Source: CBDAQA01 sp965198865
GTDB taxonomy: Bacteria > Planctomycetota > Phycisphaerae > Tepidisphaerales > Tepidisphaeraceae
Assembly (NCBI GenBank): GCA_965198865.1
Contig: CBDAQA010000018.1
Coordinates: 372,001 to 436,000, forward strand
Reading direction: 5' to 3'
DNA: 64,000 nt
This document shows positions 57,176 to 64,000 of the stretch, piece by piece. The notes under the pieces were generated by a model. The model was not told the DNA's origin. It did not search any database and was given only the letters and a program-made list of their open reading frames with translations. Numbering within the stretch: position 1 is the stretch's first letter; each line of letters opens with the position of its first letter. Made by a program: the position numbers and the translations under genes.

Positions 57176-58456
57176 ATGCCCATTCGACCTTGGTCCGCGT
57201 TCGTCCTCGCGCTGGTGACGGCGGCGTTATCGCCCACGCTCGCGCAGACTCCCACAACCCGGCCCACGGCAACCGGGCCGGCGACGGCCGAGCGTACCAC
57301 GGTCGTGTGGGTCAGCATCGACGGGTTCCGCCACGACTACCTGGAGCGGTTCCACCCGCCCACGCTCAGCCGGCTTGCGGCCGAGGGGGCGTTGACGACG
57401 CGCGAGACGCCGATCTTCCCCTCGCTCACGTTTCCCAACCACGTCGCGCAGGTCACCGGCGTCGGCGTCGACGGGCACGGCATCCCGATGAACGCCTTCT
57501 TCGACGAGGCGACCGGCAAGGGGTACAGCTTTCCCGACGACGCCTCGCTCCTGCGGGCCGAGCCGATCTGGGTGACGGCCGAGCGGCAGGGCGTGCGGAC
57601 GATGTGCGTCGACTGGCCCATGTCCCACGGCGAGCCGGGGCCGGTGCGGGCCTCGTTCTTCTCCTCGACCTTCGACAGCGATGAGACCGACCGTCACCGC
57701 CTCGACCGCGTCGTCGCCGCCCTGGCCGCTGACCACGACCCGCGACCCTTTCGGCTTGTGATGAGCTACATGTCCGGCGTCGACCACGTCGGCCACTCGG
57801 CCGGGCCGGACTCGCCTCGGATCGCTGATGCCGTCGCCCGGGCCGACCAGGATGTCGACCGCTTCCTGTTCGGCATCACGACCTGGTTCAACAGCACCCA
57901 CGCTGCCGCCGACGACGAGCTGGTCGTCGTTCTGAGCACCGACCACGGCATGACGCCCGTCAAGCAGATGGTCAACCTCGACCGGCTCGTCGGGGCCGAC
58001 CTCGTCCGCGGCGTGAACATCGTCACCAGCGGCCCCGTGGCGACGCTTCACCTGCCCGCCGGTTCCACGGGCCTTGCCGACCAGATCGTGACGCGGCTCG
58101 CCACCTATCCCTTCCTGACAGCATGGAAGGGTGGTGATCTGCCTGCCGTCGACCACTTCACGGACCCGACCCGCATCGGGCAGGTCGTGGTCATGCTCAA
58201 GCCCGGCTACTCGTTCACCAAGCAGCGGCTGGCGACCACGCTGCCCGCGCCACGCGACGCCGGCGGCATGCACGGCTACGACCCGGCCGGGGTCCTCGAC
58301 ATGCAGGGCTCCGCCATCGTCTGGCGACTGCGGCACCCGATCGGCGGTCACGACCTTGGGCCGATCGTCAACACGCAGTGGGACGCGACGGTGTGCAGGC
58401 TGTTGGGCATCCATCCGCCGACCGGGGCGGACGCACGGGTGATCGTCATTCCGTAG
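57176..58456 (+). CDS. Secreted nucleotide pyrophosphatase/phosphodiesterase-like protein
   Basis: A 426-residue member of the alkaline phosphatase superfamily, ectonucleotide pyrophosphatase/phosphodiesterase type. The start at 57176 gives a clear signal peptide (PWSAFVLALVTAALSPTLAQ). Metal and nucleophile motifs are VWVSIDGFRHDYLE, PIFPSLTFPNHVAQVTG (Thr nucleophile), MSGVDHVGHSAGPDSP, VLSTDHGMTPV and the final GMHGYDP His. It would hydrolyse phosphodiester or pyrophosphate bonds outside the cytoplasm; the substrate is unknown. Confidence 0.92.
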   Translation: MPIRPWSAFVLALVTAALSPTLAQTPTTRPTATGPATAERTTVVWVSIDGFRHDYLERFHPPTLSRLAAEGALTTRETPIFPSLTFPNHVAQVTGVGVDGHGIPMNAFFDEATGKGYSFPDDASLLRAEPIWVTAERQGVRTMCVDWPMSHGEPGPVRASFFSSTFDSDETDRHRLDRVVAALAADHDPRPFRLVMSYMSGVDHVGHSAGPDSPRIADAVARADQDVDRFLFGITTWFNSTHAAADDELVVVLSTDHGMTPVKQMVNLDRLVGADLVRGVNIVTSGPVATLHLPAGSTGLADQIVTRLATYPFLTAWKGGDLPAVDHFTDPTRIGQVVVMLKPGYSFTKQRLATTLPAPRDAGGMHGYDPAGVLDMQGSAIVWRLRHPIGGHDLGPIVNTQWDATVCRLLGIHPPTGADARVIVIP

Positions 58457-58469
58457 GTCGCCGTCAGCG

Positions 58470-58543
58470 CCCAGCGGCTTCGCCGCGGGTTCTCCAATCG
58501 CCGTAGATGATGCTCCATCGGAACCCGCGGCGGAGCCGCTGGG
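58470..58543. repeat. Inverted repeat between convergent genes (family B)
   Basis: CCCAGCGGCTTCGCCGCGGGTTC and GAACCCGCGGCGGAGCCGCTGGG are near-perfect inverted copies around about 28 bp. The motif matches the repeat at 38452. Placed between two convergent genes, it probably ends both transcripts. Confidence 0.75.
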
Positions 58544-58563
58544 CTCTGTTGCGCGTCAACCCC

Positions 58564-58974
58564 TCACCGATCGCCCGCCGCCACGGCGCGCGGGCCGGTC
58601 TCATCCTTCGGGTTGATCCCGTGATGCTCGCGGTCGACCAGCTTCTGGTGCTCCATCAGGATGCCGACCATCTGGGCCAACGTGGTGATCTTCCGGTCCT
58701 GCACGCTGACGATCGTCAGCAGTTCGAACACGGTCAGGATCAGGAACACCGACACGCACAGCAGCATGACCGTCGGCTGCTCGATGCGGGTCAGCTGCGA
58801 GAGGTGCTCCACGCCGCGCGGCCAGACGGCCAGGACCAGGAACGGCATCCCCAGCAGCAGGAACAGGAGCGTGAACCGCTCCTTGAGCCTAAATTGCCGC
58901 AGCCGTCGAACGGCCAGCAGCAACAGGCTGGCCCCGAACGCGAGCAGGATCAGGCTGCGGGTCCAGTTGTGCAT
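58564..58974 (-). CDS. DUF2304-family small membrane protein
   Basis: A 136-residue protein with three hydrophobic helices (SLILLAFGASLLLLAV; RFTLLFLLLGMPFLVLAVW; VMLLCVSVFLILTVFELL) and a C-terminal amphipathic helix QDRKITTLAQMVGILMEHQ. This is the DUF2304 pattern, usually found beside GT2 glycosyltransferases of the DPM1 type. Its start overlaps the end of the GT2 gene by 86 bp, so the two are translated from one mRNA and probably act together. Confidence 0.8.
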   Translation of the reverse strand: MHNWTRSLILLAFGASLLLLAVRRLRQFRLKERFTLLFLLLGMPFLVLAVWPRGVEHLSQLTRIEQPTVMLLCVSVFLILTVFELLTIVSVQDRKITTLAQMVGILMEHQKLVDREHHGINPKDETGPRAVAAGDR

Positions 58975-59737
58975 GGGTCGATTCTACCGTCTCGATGACC
59001 TTCCCCGTCGGCCAGGGGTCGCGGAACACGTCCAGCACCAGGGCCAGTCCTACCTTCAGGACGTAGAAGATGCCGCGCGGCAGCGGGATGCTGGTCATGC
59101 CCGCCCGCCGTTGCCGCATCCGCACGCCCAACTCCCGGATGGTGAAGCCGCCGCGGTGCAGCAGCAGGATCACTTCGGGCTCGGGGTAATCCTCCGGGTA
59201 CCAGTGGGCGAAGGCGCGGATGACGCGCCGGTTGGCGACGCGGAAACCGCTGGTGCAGTCGGTGATCGGCAGGCCGCACAGCATGCGGATGATCCAGTCC
59301 AGGATGTGGATGCCGACCATCCGGGCGAGCGATTGGCGGTAGGTCTTCTCGCCCAGGAACCGCGATCCGACGACGAGGTCGGCGCCGGAGTCGATCAGAT
59401 GCTGGACGAGCCGCGGCACCTCGCCGGGCCGATGCTGGCCGTCGCCGTCCACCTGCACGGCGATGTCGTACCCGTTCAGGGCGGCGTAGCGGTACCCCGT
59501 CTGCATCGCACCGCCGATGCCCAGGTTGAACGGCAGGCTGAGCACCTTCGTGCCCTTGGGCACCTGCCGCAGCGTGTCGTCGGTCGAGCCGTCATCGATC
59601 ACCAGCACGTCGGCCCAGGGCAGCGCTCGGCGCAGCCGGTTCGCCAGTTGGGCGACCGACTGCTGCTCGTTGAACGCGGGGACGATGACCAGACATCGCA
59701 GCGGCGGGGCGAGTTTGGCATGCTCGTGGGTCGTCAT
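58889..59737 (-). CDS. GT2 glycosyltransferase, dolichyl-phosphate mannosyltransferase-like
   Basis: A 282-residue GT-A enzyme. CLVIVPAFNEQQSVAQLANRL, VLVIDDGSTDDTL, VDGDGQHRPGEVPRLV (DxD site) and GIHILDWIIRMLCGLPITDCTSGFRVANRR are typical of undecaprenyl-phosphate glycosyltransferases. It would load a sugar onto a lipid carrier at the membrane. The start at 59737 (MTTHEHAK) excludes upstream codons that run through a repeat. It pairs with the overlapping DUF2304 gene. Confidence 0.9.
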   Translation of the reverse strand: MTTHEHAKLAPPLRCLVIVPAFNEQQSVAQLANRLRRALPWADVLVIDDGSTDDTLRQVPKGTKVLSLPFNLGIGGAMQTGYRYAALNGYDIAVQVDGDGQHRPGEVPRLVQHLIDSGADLVVGSRFLGEKTYRQSLARMVGIHILDWIIRMLCGLPITDCTSGFRVANRRVIRAFAHWYPEDYPEPEVILLLHRGGFTIRELGVRMRQRRAGMTSIPLPRGIFYVLKVGLALVLDVFRDPWPTGKVIETVESTHAQLDPQPDPARVRGQPVAAGRSTAAAI

Positions 59738-59950
59738 GGATGCCGTCGGACGCGCCGGTCGGTGAGGAACGATTCTAATGGCAGCCCGCTTGCCGGCAAA
59801 CCAGCCCTGTTGGGACGCCAACCCCTGGCTCTGCGTTTCAAGATAGTTCAAAAAATTGCTTGGGGTTATGCCTTGGCTCGAAGGGGCGTGTATGCCATCG
59901 CTCGCGCTGCGACTCAGGTGTGACCAGATTTGTTGGCGGCACGAACTAAC
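59738..59950. other. Leader region of the GT2/DUF2304 pair
   Basis: No coding frame seen. The AT-richer stretch near 59845-59870 (AATTGCTTGG, TAGTTCAAAAAATTG) is a plausible promoter zone for the minus-strand genes. Confidence 0.35.
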
Positions 59951-59952
59951 AC

Positions 59953-60097
59953 AGCCCGGCCGTGCCGGCCCGAGGGAGAGCGGTACGCCGCCCCCCGTCT
60001 CGCGCAGGGCCATTAGACTTTATACGCCGCGCCACTTGTGCGAGACGCGAGGTCGAGTACGACCCCGCCGCGGGCGGACACGGCCCGGCTCCGTTCA
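59953..60097. repeat. Diverged copy of repeat family A
   Basis: The left part CAGCCCGGCCGTGCCGGCCCG and the right part CGGGCGGACACGGCCCGGCTCCG mirror the arms at 10796-10920, and the inner words GTCTCGCGCAG and GTGCGAGACGCG are shared. It lies upstream of the thrS leader. Confidence 0.65.
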
Positions 60098-60175
60098 CTC
60101 CAAGCGTGCCAACAAGTTTGGTCACGCCCTCTTCCGATTGACCCCCACCGCCCAGGGGGCTACATTTGGTCCCCG

Positions 60176-60232
60176 ATGAGTGGCAACTCGATCATCCAGA
60201 TGACGGCGACCACCGGCCACCCCGGGCGGTGA
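60176..60232 (+). CDS. Candidate thrS leader peptide
   Basis: An 18-codon frame MSGNSIIQMTATTGHPGR, with three Thr codons (ACG, ACC, ACC) within four positions and two Ile codons, ending TGA. It lies 82 bp before thrS and precedes a strong terminator. Peptides rich in the cognate amino acid are the sensor of transcription attenuation. No good Shine-Dalgarno is seen, which lowers confidence. Confidence 0.4.
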   Translation: MSGNSIIQMTATTGHPGR

Positions 60233-60266
60233 TCGCGCGTCGGACAACCGAACTTGCGATTGACGG

Positions 60267-60297
60267 CCGCCCGGTTTAACCCACCGGGCGGTTTTTT
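60267..60297 (+). terminator. Intrinsic terminator just before thrS, likely attenuator
   Basis: CCGCCCGG (60267-60274), a nine-base loop, CCGGGCGG (60284-60291) and six T. It ends only 17 bp before the thrS ATG. The left arm can also pair with an identical CCGGGCGG copy at 60222-60229 inside the leader frame, giving an alternative antiterminator fold. Confidence 0.75.
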
Positions 60298-60314
60298 CGT
60301 TTGCGGAGCGACCC

Positions 60315-62351
60315 ATGGCCAACCTGAAACTTCCCGACGGCAGCGTGCGCGAACTCCCCGACGGTTCCACCGTCGCCCAACTGGCCGAGTCGATCGGTCG
60401 CGGGCTGGCCAAGGCCGCCCTGGTCGGGCGCGTCGATGGCAAACTGGTCGACCTGTCCCACAAGCTGGTCGGCGACCACGACGTGTCGATCGTCACCGAC
60501 AAGGATCCCGACGGCCTGATGGTGCTGCGGCACAGCACTGCGCACGTGCTGGCCGAGGCGCTGCGCCACCTGTACGGGGCGCAGCTGCAGTACACCATCG
60601 GGCCCGTGATAGAGAACGGGTTCTTCTACGACTTCGAGTTCCCCGCCGGGACCAAGCTGTCGGCCGAGGACCTGCCCAAGGTCGAGGCCGAGATGGCCAA
60701 GATTATCGCCGCCAACGAACCGTTCAGCCGCGAGGACGTGTCGCCCGCCGCCGCTAAGGAACTCTTGCATAGCCAGTCGCAGCGGTTCAAGGACGAGATC
60801 ATCGACGAGCTGGCCAAGGCCGGCGAGACCAGCGTCAGCATCTACCGTCAGGGCGACTTCACCGACCTGTGCCGCGGCCCCCACCTGCCCAGCACTGGCA
60901 AGATCAAGGCGTTCAAGCTGAACAGCGTCGCCGGCGCGTACTGGCGCGGCGACAGCAACCGCGAGCAATTGACCCGCATCTACGGCACGGCCTTCTTCGA
61001 CAAGAAGCAGCTCGACGACCTGCTCAAACAGCAGGAGGAGGCCAAGAAGCGCGACCACCGCGTGCTCGGCCCCGCGCTCGGCCTGTTCACCATCGACGAC
61101 AAGGTCGGCCAAGGCCTGGTCCTCTGGAAGCCGAAGGGGGCCGAGGTGCGCATCCAGCTGCAGAACTTCATCAGCGAGCACCTGCGCCGCCAGGGGTACA
61201 GCCAGGTGTTCACCCCGCACATCGGCCGGCTGGACCTGTACAAGACCAGCGGCCACTTCCCGTACTACATGGACAGCCAGTTCCCACCGGTCATCGACCG
61301 CGAGTTCTACGAGCAGATGGCCAAGGACAACTGCGGCTGCGCCGAGCTGTCCAACCGCATGGCCAAGGGCGACGTCGACGGCTACCTGCTCAAGCCGATG
61401 AACTGCCCCCACCACATCCGCATCTACGCCAGCGACCCCCACAGCTACCGCGACCTGCCCGTCCGCCTGGCCGAGTTCGGCACCGTCTACCGCTGGGAGA
61501 AGTCCGGCGAGCTGGGCGGCATGACCCGCGTCCGCGGGTTCACCCAGGACGACGCCCACCTGTTCTGCACCGAGGACCAGGTGCCCGGCGAACTGCTCAA
61601 GTGCCTGGAGCTGGTGAAGATCGTGTTGAGCACCCTGGGCATGAACGACTACCGCGTGCGCGTCGGCCTGCGCGACCCCGACAAGGCGAAGTTCGTCGGC
61701 GACCCCGCCAAGTGGGACCGTGCCGAAGCCGCCTGCATCGCCGCCGCCGAGAGCCTCGGCGTGCCGTTCAGCAAGGAGCCCGGCGAGGGCGCGTTCTACG
61801 GGCCCAAGATCGACTTCGTCGTCCGCGACGTCATCGGCCGGGAGTGGCAGCTGGGCACCGTTCAGGTTGACTACGTCCTGCCCGAGCGGTTCAACCTCAC
61901 CTACACCGGGGCCGACAACAGCCCCCACCGCCCGGTGATGATCCACCGCGCCCCCTTCGGCTCCATGGAGCGCTTCATCGGCGTGCTCACCGAGCACTTC
62001 GCCGGCGCGTTCCCGCTCTGGCTCGCGCCGGTGCAGGTGACGGTCCTCAGCATCAGCGAGAAGTCGGCCGAGTACGCGGTGAAGGTGATGGAGGCGTTGC
62101 AGGCCGTCGGCCTCCGCGCCACCGCCGGCGTCGGCCCGGAGAAGATCGGCGCCAAGATCCGCGACGCCTCGATGGCGAAGATCCCCTACCTGCTGATCGT
62201 CGGCGAGCAGGAGGCCGCCGCCGGCACCGTGGCCGTCCGGCCGCGCGCCGGGGCAGAGGTGAAGATGGACCTGACGGCGTTCGTTGAGCGGGCCAGGGCC
62301 GAGGTGGCGGACCGATCGAGGGGCGCGACTGCTGCCGCCGCCACGACGTGA
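60315..62351 (+). CDS. thrS: Threonyl-tRNA synthetase
   Basis: A 678-residue class II synthetase. Domains in order: TGS (LPDGSVRELPDGSTVAQLAESIG), the editing domain (HSTAHVLAEALRHLYG; FTDLCRGPHLP), the catalytic core (LKPMNCPHH, YRWEKSGELGGMTRVRGFTQDDAHLFC, and IHRAPFGSMERFIG), and a C-terminal anticodon-binding domain (GLRATAGVGPEKIGAKIRDA). Zinc ligands are Cys in MNCPHH and His in DDAHLFC and MIHRA. An extra segment (MAKDNCGCAELSNRMAKGDV) sits before MNCPHH relative to the E. coli enzyme. It is probably controlled by the upstream attenuator. Confidence 0.97.
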   Translation: MANLKLPDGSVRELPDGSTVAQLAESIGRGLAKAALVGRVDGKLVDLSHKLVGDHDVSIVTDKDPDGLMVLRHSTAHVLAEALRHLYGAQLQYTIGPVIENGFFYDFEFPAGTKLSAEDLPKVEAEMAKIIAANEPFSREDVSPAAAKELLHSQSQRFKDEIIDELAKAGETSVSIYRQGDFTDLCRGPHLPSTGKIKAFKLNSVAGAYWRGDSNREQLTRIYGTAFFDKKQLDDLLKQQEEAKKRDHRVLGPALGLFTIDDKVGQGLVLWKPKGAEVRIQLQNFISEHLRRQGYSQVFTPHIGRLDLYKTSGHFPYYMDSQFPPVIDREFYEQMAKDNCGCAELSNRMAKGDVDGYLLKPMNCPHHIRIYASDPHSYRDLPVRLAEFGTVYRWEKSGELGGMTRVRGFTQDDAHLFCTEDQVPGELLKCLELVKIVLSTLGMNDYRVRVGLRDPDKAKFVGDPAKWDRAEAACIAAAESLGVPFSKEPGEGAFYGPKIDFVVRDVIGREWQLGTVQVDYVLPERFNLTYTGADNSPHRPVMIHRAPFGSMERFIGVLTEHFAGAFPLWLAPVQVTVLSISEKSAEYAVKVMEALQAVGLRATAGVGPEKIGAKIRDASMAKIPYLLIVGEQEAAAGTVAVRPRAGAEVKMDLTAFVERARAEVADRSRGATAAAATT

Positions 62352-62373
62352 CGTCCGCCGGTAGGATGCTTTT

Positions 62374-63342
62374 GTGCCTGACGACCCGACCCGTGACTTC
62401 CTCATCGACACCGACACCGCCTCCGACGATGCGGTCGCGCTGATCATGGCCCTGCGATCGCCGGGCGTGACCGTCCGCGGCATCACCGTCGTGGCCGGCA
62501 ACGTGTCGGTGGAACAGGCGACCCGCAACGCGCTGTTTGTGACGGAGCTTTGCGGCCTTGAGGTTCCCGTCTCCGCGGGGTGCAACCGCCCGATGCTCCG
62601 GCCGGCGGTCGACGCCAACTGGTTCCACGGCCGCGACGGGCTGAGCGACCTGGGCTTCGCCCCGAAGCGCAGGTCGCCCGCGGCCGGGCATGCGGTCGAC
62701 GCGATCCTCGAGGTCACCCGCCAACATCCCGGCCTGACGCTGGTCACGCTCGGCCCGCTGACGAACGTCGCCGTGGCGGTGCTGCGCGACCCGACGCTGG
62801 CCGGGCGGGTCGGCCGGTGCGTCATCATGGGCGGCAACCCGTGCTGCGTGGGGAACGTCACGCCGGCCGCGGAGTACAACGTCTGGTGCGATCCCGAGGC
62901 GGCCGAGGTCGTGCTCCGGTCGGGCATGCCGGTCGAGCTCGTCGGCTGGCACCTGTGCCGCGGCGACGCCGCGCTGAACGACGCCGACCTCGCCCGGGCC
63001 CGCGCGATTGGCACGCCGTTGGCCGATTTCGCCATCGACTGCAACCGCACCGCCGCGGCCGCCTACCTGCTGCAAACCGGCGAGCTCGGCATCTCCCTGC
63101 CCGATCCCACGGCCATGGCCGTCGCGCTCGACCCGACGGTCATCACCGGCGCCACGTCGCACCCGGTCCTGGTCGAGTGCCGCAGCGACCTGACCCGCGG
63201 CATGACCGTGGTCGACCAACTGAACGTTGCCGCCGACCCGCGGAATGCCGCAACGTGGGCCACGGCCACGTCACCGGCGAAAATAATCTGGTCGATCGAT
63301 GTCCCGGCGTTCAAGCGGCAGGTGCTGGCCGCCCTGACGTAA
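62374..63342 (+). CDS. Inosine/uridine-preferring nucleoside hydrolase
   Basis: A 322-residue calcium-dependent N-ribohydrolase that splits nucleosides to ribose and base. The metal site is FLIDTDTASDDAVALIMAL (DTDxxxDDAxA); further marks are GNVSVEQATRNAL, LVTLGPLTNVAVAV, GGNPCCVGNVTPAAEYNVWCDPEAA and the C-terminal Asp region. GTG is used as start. It lies 22 bp after thrS, so co-transcription is possible though not functionally expected. A nicotinamide riboside transporter-like gene may follow nearby. Confidence 0.92.
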   Translation: MPDDPTRDFLIDTDTASDDAVALIMALRSPGVTVRGITVVAGNVSVEQATRNALFVTELCGLEVPVSAGCNRPMLRPAVDANWFHGRDGLSDLGFAPKRRSPAAGHAVDAILEVTRQHPGLTLVTLGPLTNVAVAVLRDPTLAGRVGRCVIMGGNPCCVGNVTPAAEYNVWCDPEAAEVVLRSGMPVELVGWHLCRGDAALNDADLARARAIGTPLADFAIDCNRTAAAAYLLQTGELGISLPDPTAMAVALDPTVITGATSHPVLVECRSDLTRGMTVVDQLNVAADPRNAATWATATSPAKIIWSIDVPAFKRQVLAALT

Positions 63343-63438
63343 AGCACGTGCGAGTGGAACGCCGCGACTTGCCGCTCGCAGCTTTCGCGGGCGGCAGCCA
63401 GCGGTCGGCGGCCTCCCGGCCGCGGCTGGAACGGAGGC

Positions 63439-63768
63439 TCACGGCGCCAGCGGTCTTCGGGTGGCGATTGCGTCCGCCACGCGTCGGAGCAGTTGCCGTT
63501 CACCGCTCGCGTCGTCGCCGGGCCGGCGGAGGGCCGCGTCGACCAGCCGGCGCAATCGGTCGAACCGCTGGTCCAACTGGCCCGCGTCCGACAGCGGCCG
63601 ACCGCCGGGGCGGGGCTCGTCACGCTTGCCGATCCACTTCCGCTCGACGCGGGCCAGCTCGTCGTGCAGGCCGACGAGCTCCATCACGTCGGGCACGTCG
63701 GCCGACTCGGCCGTGCCCAGCCGCCGGTCGATGATCTCGACGCTGTGCGCCTTGCGGATCTGCGACAT
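63439..63768 (-). CDS. Small hypothetical protein
   Basis: A 109-residue protein starting MSQIRKAHSVEIIDRRLGTA, charged and mostly helical, with an Arg-rich C-terminus. No named family recognised. The N-terminal residues are conserved-looking in composition, and the frame is the longest in the gap, but coding support is moderate. It lies downstream of the partial membrane gene on the same strand. Confidence 0.5.
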   Translation of the reverse strand: MSQIRKAHSVEIIDRRLGTAESADVPDVMELVGLHDELARVERKWIGKRDEPRPGGRPLSDAGQLDQRFDRLRRLVDAALRRPGDDASGERQLLRRVADAIATRRPLAP

Positions 63769-63861
63769 GCTTCATCTCCATCCGAATGATATTGCGGGTG
63801 GTCGGTGTAACCACAGATCAACGCTCCGCACACCGATAAACCGGCTTCCCGTGCGACGCCT

Positions 63862-64000
63862 TCACGCGGCCCTCGGTTGGGGCGGGAGCGTTGCCGCATC
63901 ACCCGCACGCCGCCGCTCGCCGGCGTGGATCACCGCCCGCCAGTCGCGCCAGCCGATGACGCACATCACCACGAAGGCGGCATAAAGGATCGACGACAGC
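63862..64000 (-). CDS. C-terminal end of a PnuC-like membrane protein, truncated by window edge
   Basis: The visible 45 residues read LSSILYAAFVVMCVIGWRDW, then RAVIHAGERRRAGDAATLPP and stop at 63862-63864. A final hydrophobic helix ending GWRDW is typical of PnuC nicotinamide riboside transporters. The rest lies beyond the window, so the assignment is tentative; the nearby nucleoside hydrolase supports a nucleoside-salvage theme. Confidence 0.45.
   Translation of the reverse strand, partial: LSSILYAAFVVMCVIGWRDWRAVIHAGERRRAGDAATLPPQPRAA

Noticed and set aside
60276..63050. Long minus-strand frame opposite thrS and the nucleoside hydrolase
   Set aside because: Composition-driven shadow of real plus-strand genes.

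Overview
The window is a GC-rich bacterial chromosome segment. Its style points to a planctomycete, most likely the Phycisphaerae/Tepidisphaerales side. Pointers are the N-terminal LEPRRLFS-type motif on secreted Calx-beta proteins, a 23S-5S rRNA unit with no 16S gene, cysteine-rich mini-proteins, pheS without pheT, and many GC-rich hairpin repeats. The lineage is an inference from style, not from a database search.

Layout. 1-6.3 kb: the end of a hybrid histidine kinase, then two tandem Calx-beta surface proteins (the second broken by an in-frame TAG) and a gutted intradiol-dioxygenase remnant. 6.5-12.5 kb: biotin ligase, pyruvate carboxylase, an amidohydrolase and a divergent YkgJ cysteine-cluster protein. 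12.8-22.3 kb: a GT87-like membrane glycosyltransferase, CYTH protein, SDR oxidoreductase, DUF89 phosphatase, LptF/LptG permeases, an acyltransferase-3 protein and tRNA-dihydrouridine synthase. 22.4-27.2 kb: an Att-type ABC module (ATPase, large FtsX-type permease, AttH/CrtC lipocalin protein) with a decayed antisense gene inside it. 27.3-32.4 kb: glmS, a Uma2 nuclease, glutathione peroxidase and class II photolyase. 32.4-35.3 kb: a frameshifted small membrane protein, a complete IS701-like element with terminal repeats and a 5-bp target duplication, and a sugar nucleotidyltransferase. 35.6-45.2 kb: sugar isomerase, Mug glycosylase, zinc-ribbon membrane protein, Dps, citrate synthase, lipoprotein, ComEC, a VapBC-like pair and gatA. 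45.4-49.7 kb: a GT2 glycosyltransferase, a conserved-looking unknown, a candidate noncoding RNA with terminator, a membrane protein and pheS. 49.9-53.9 kb: tandem rRNA promoters, boxA, 23S, a processing hairpin, 5S and a terminator. 54.1-64 kb: a CHASE hybrid kinase, a 47-residue Cys-rich protein, a nucleotide-pyrophosphatase-like enzyme, a GT2/DUF2304 pair, thrS behind a candidate leader-peptide attenuator, a nucleoside hydrolase, and the end of a PnuC-like protein.

Functional links: biotin ligase next to its likely substrate pyruvate carboxylase; LptF with LptG; the Att-like export module; GT2 with DUF2304; nucleoside hydrolase near a possible nicotinamide riboside transporter. Most other genes are single housekeeping units. 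Points most worth checking are the thrS leader/attenuator, the insertion sequence whose target duplication rebuilds the stop codon of the gene it hit, the isolated 23S-5S operon, and four separate gene ruins.
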